Origin: Thalassoglobus sp. JC818
GTDB lineage: Bacteria; Planctomycetota; Planctomycetia; Planctomycetales; Planctomycetaceae
Reading direction: 5' to 3'
Length of the DNA stretch: 64,000 nt
NCBI RefSeq assembly: GCF_040717535.1
Contig: NZ_JBFEFI010000004.1
Location: forward strand, 682,001-746,000
The position numbers and the translations under genes are program-made. A model generated the notes under the pieces. That model saw only the letters and a program-made list of their open reading frames with translations. It searched no databases and was not told the origin of the DNA. Positions 62,046 to 64,000 of this stretch are shown here, one piece after another. Each line of letters starts with the position of its first letter. The stretch's first letter is position 1.

Positions 62046-63104
62046 TCATGATGGCGATTTTTCATCCATCAGGCAAACTGCCAGATGCCCATTTGCCAGT
62101 GCCACAGAGAGACGTTTCCCATCGGCCGAGAGATCAAGGTCCCGCACATCGGAAGGAAGTTTCAGTTGATGCACCTGTTCGGTCTGCCCCGGTTTCCAGA
62201 ACAACAAACTTCCACCACTTCCGCCGCATCCGCTGATGATTGTTCCGTCGGGATGGAGACGCACATTCCAGGCGACTCCTTGTAGCGGTTCCTTTGTCAG
62301 GTACTCAGTCATCTTCTCAACATCTGTGTAGTCGAAAACGACAACGGAGGGATTTCCAATCCCAGCGAAAGCATTGGAGACTTTCGTGATACCTGACCCT
62401 GCAAGGGTTTTGCCATCTGGCCCGAACGTCAAACCTCGAAACCCACCGATTTGGGCTCTGAACCCATTGTCGTACTTCGAGAGCGACTCCGCCTTCCAGG
62501 TCCGAATTTGATTTCCGTCAGTGATGTTCCATTCAATGAGTTGCCCCATCAAATCGCCTGTCACCAGATGAGGCAGTGATGGATGAAAGCAGACGTTATA
62601 GATGTGTGACTCGTGTCCTCGAAATTCGTGCTGTAATTCTCCATCCGATGTTCGCCAGAGTCGAACGACCAAATCGTTCCCCACGCTGGCGACCAATGAC
62701 TGATCGGGACTGACTGCAATCGCTCGAATCCAGCCAGCATGCGCCTCAATCGATTTTCGAATCTTCGGAGTCGAAAGAATGTCTTCCCAGAAATTCAGCT
62801 TCCCGTCGTAGCCTCCGGTGATCAGCATGTTTCCGGAGTCGGCAAACCCGAGCGCCCGCACCCAGGCATCACAATCGAGTTGCTCTTTGGTTCCGTCGGC
62901 CACTTTCACACGCCAGACGCAGTAGTCTTCTGAACCGCTGAAGACAAACTCTCCTGATGGATGAAAGAGACAAGAGAGGAGCGGCTTGCTGACCTCCCAG
63001 TCTGACTGAATATGTGTTTTCGTGATGTCCACAACGAAGTCCCTGTTCACTGACGGATTTCTTCGGACGGCAAATGACTGGCCAGCAACTCCGCCTTCAC
63101 TCAT
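62046..63104 (-). CDS. WD40-repeat beta-propeller protein
   Basis: A 352-residue protein without a signal peptide. Seven or so WD40-type repeats are visible, for example GHESHIYNVCFHPSLPHLVTGDLMG and SPDQSLVASVGNDLVVRLW, each about 40-45 residues and ending in W-D-like pairs (VRLWR, IEWNI, LLFWK). These propellers serve as protein-binding scaffolds; no catalytic domain is present. It lies between the LamG-type gene and the sulfatase gene, all leftward, with a small repeat (63127-63173) upstream. The role is unknown. Confidence 0.87.
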   Translation of the reverse strand: MSEGGVAGQSFAVRRNPSVNRDFVVDITKTHIQSDWEVSKPLLSCLFHPSGEFVFSGSEDYCVWRVKVADGTKEQLDCDAWVRALGFADSGNMLITGGYDGKLNFWEDILSTPKIRKSIEAHAGWIRAIAVSPDQSLVASVGNDLVVRLWRTSDGELQHEFRGHESHIYNVCFHPSLPHLVTGDLMGQLIEWNITDGNQIRTWKAESLSKYDNGFRAQIGGFRGLTFGPDGKTLAGSGITKVSNAFAGIGNPSVVVFDYTDVEKMTEYLTKEPLQGVAWNVRLHPDGTIISGCGGSGGSLLFWKPGQTEQVHQLKLPSDVRDLDLSADGKRLSVALANGHLAVCLMDEKSPS

Positions 63105-63126
63105 CAGCTGGGGTAGAATTGACCGT

Positions 63127-63173
63127 TAGAGCAAGATGTTCTTTCCTGTGCACACAAAATCAAAAATGCTCTA
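63127..63173 (-). repeat. TAGAGCA repeat, copy C (47 bp, short form)
   Basis: Bounded by TA-GAGCA and TGCTC-TA. On the minus strand the left half (TAGAGCATTTTTGATTTTG, then TGTGCAC) matches the left end of copy B, and the right half from GTGCAC matches the right end (AGGAAAGAACATCTTGCTC). The two ends meet at a single GTGCAC, so the internal part of the long copies is missing. Its end supplies the TAG stop of the LamG-type gene. Confidence 0.75.
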
Positions 63174-64000
63174 TTCAGTTTTCAACGTGCCGAACTCTTT
63201 CTGAATTGATTCCACTTCCTGACTGGAGAGGGCACGATCGAAGACAACAACTTCGTCGAGTCTTCCTTCCCATGGGGATGCCCTGTCCGCCCTTCCTCCG
63301 AAGAAGAAGCTTGGACTTGAACGCGGTGAATCGTCAAGCTGGAGTTGAAACTCTGGATCTGCATTCTGATTCAGATAGGCTGTCAGCGTTTGACCTTTCA
63401 CGACAAACACAACATGTGCCCACGTCCAACGCGGTACAGCATTGAGTCCCTCGGCAGTGTTTCCTTCGGCACCGACACACAAAACGCCGTTTCCATTTAA
63501 TCCGAGATGTGTCCCACGCTCGGAAGGCATATCATTCTCTGCTCGTGAAAAGAACCATTTGGTTGGAGATCGGGCTTGATCCGGAAGCCCATTCCAAATC
63601 CAAAGCGAGATCGTGTATTCTTCACCGATGTTGTCCAAAGCAGAAGTGAGCCTGCCGCCGGCGAAGTGTGGGCAGCGGTTGGTTTCTTCCCAATTCGTCT
63701 CGTCAATCGTCGGACCTTCCAGGAAGTAAGCGATCCCGGGTTCATAAAACGCGTGATGCCCGTTCGGTGTAGCATCCTTCGCAATTGGCCCGTTCATCTC
63801 GCTCAGTCGGTAATACGCAGCCGGACTTCGGTCGAGCACGTATTGTGTTGAGTCAGTGACCGCCAGTTCAGGATTTTTCCCGGGTCGACCAGCGACGGTT
63901 TCGAGCAGTGACTTCGCTGCAGCTACAATTTTAGGCTCTGCCTGAACTTCTAACCCGGCAGACCGTGCTGGCCACGTGTTGTATCCTCCAAGGTAATGTT
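63171..64000 (-). CDS. LamG/concanavalin-like domain protein, truncated at the window edge
   Basis: The frame is open from the window edge to the stop at 63171, so the true start lies outside and at least 276 residues are encoded. An internal GTG at 63839 is not believed to be the start, since the coding frame continues upstream without a stop. The visible part is a jelly-roll LamG-type domain: a DRSPAAYYRLSE opening strand, TISLWIWNGLP, NGNGVLCVG, RWTWAHVVFVVKG, and a C-terminal GRLDEVVVFDRALSSQEV, the typical end of LamG/concanavalin A-like lectin domains. The domain usually binds carbohydrate or protein outside the cell. The stop codon is supplied by the repeat copy C. Confidence 0.8.
   Translation of the reverse strand, partial: HYLGGYNTWPARSAGLEVQAEPKIVAAAKSLLETVAGRPGKNPELAVTDSTQYVLDRSPAAYYRLSEMNGPIAKDATPNGHHAFYEPGIAYFLEGPTIDETNWEETNRCPHFAGGRLTSALDNIGEEYTISLWIWNGLPDQARSPTKWFFSRAENDMPSERGTHLGLNGNGVLCVGAEGNTAEGLNAVPRWTWAHVVFVVKGQTLTAYLNQNADPEFQLQLDDSPRSSPSFFFGGRADRASPWEGRLDEVVVFDRALSSQEVESIQKEFGTLKTE

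Overview
The window looks like a chromosomal segment of a planctomycete (order Planctomycetales or a close relative). The evidence is the family content: a DUF1549/DUF1553 protein followed by a DUF1501 protein, a DUF1559 prepilin-like protein, a Cys-type sulfatase, a Tat-exported Gfo/Idh/MocA oxidoreductase, a LamG-type protein, a WD40 protein, frequent TTG/GTG starts and long secreted proteins. lpxK implies lipid A. No rRNA, tRNA, CRISPR array, prophage or insertion sequence with a transposase was seen. The species cannot be named from this sequence.

Layout. Positions 1-10.0 kb are mostly leftward: a DMT permease, epmB (divergent from efp), moaE, moaD and a large FAD/Fe-S dehydrogenase, a zinc-ribbon membrane protein, a polytopic membrane protein overlapping folE, and a Rho_N/DUF4912 protein. 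Positions 10.3-19.0 kb hold a complete rightward F-type ATP synthase operon (atpZ-I-B-E-F-F'-H-A-G-D-C). Positions 19.2-30.4 kb hold a molybdenum hydroxylase subunit, mgtE, a secreted protein, a PPP-type phosphatase, an MFS permease, a DUF368 protein, a DPP-IV-like peptidase and ispF. Positions 30.8-37.3 kb hold csrA behind a likely sigma-54 promoter, an S41 protease with a strong terminator, a BASS transporter coupled to a sialidase-like propeller protein, and a Gfo/Idh/MocA protein. Positions 37.3-49.1 kb are mostly leftward: dcd, lpxK, a universal stress protein, an enlarged AGCS symporter, a GNAT enzyme (rightward), a thioredoxin-like protein, a DegT aminotransferase and a 1.36-kilo-residue FtsK/EccC-like ATPase. 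Positions 49.4-64.0 kb hold a DksA-like zinc protein divergent from a sigma factor, the DUF1549/DUF1501 pair, a DUF1559 protein, an Hsp70 with a C-terminal zinc ribbon, an orphan HlyD-type adaptor, a sulfatase, a WD40 protein and a truncated LamG protein.

How the genes relate. The ATP synthase has two b-type subunits. Its c subunit and both b subunits begin with signal-peptide-like segments, and one b subunit and subunit a carry His-rich stretches. Molybdenum-cofactor genes (moaD/moaE) and a molybdenum hydroxylase lie in the same window. Regulators (csrA, a sigma factor, a DksA-like protein) sit close to genes for exported proteins.

The most unusual signal is a small dispersed repeat, bounded by TA-GAGCA...TGCTC-TA, found three times (about 3.1, 60.1 and 63.15 kb) plus one probable relic (about 1.08 kb). 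In all three clear copies the end of the element supplies the TAG stop codon of the neighbouring gene. This fits a transposase-less element (MITE) that inserts into the TA of stop codons and restores the stop. The second candidate for something undescribed is the FtsK/EccC-like ATPase, which has tandem ATPase-like domains, two membrane segments and long coiled coils, and is apparently co-transcribed with a DegT aminotransferase.
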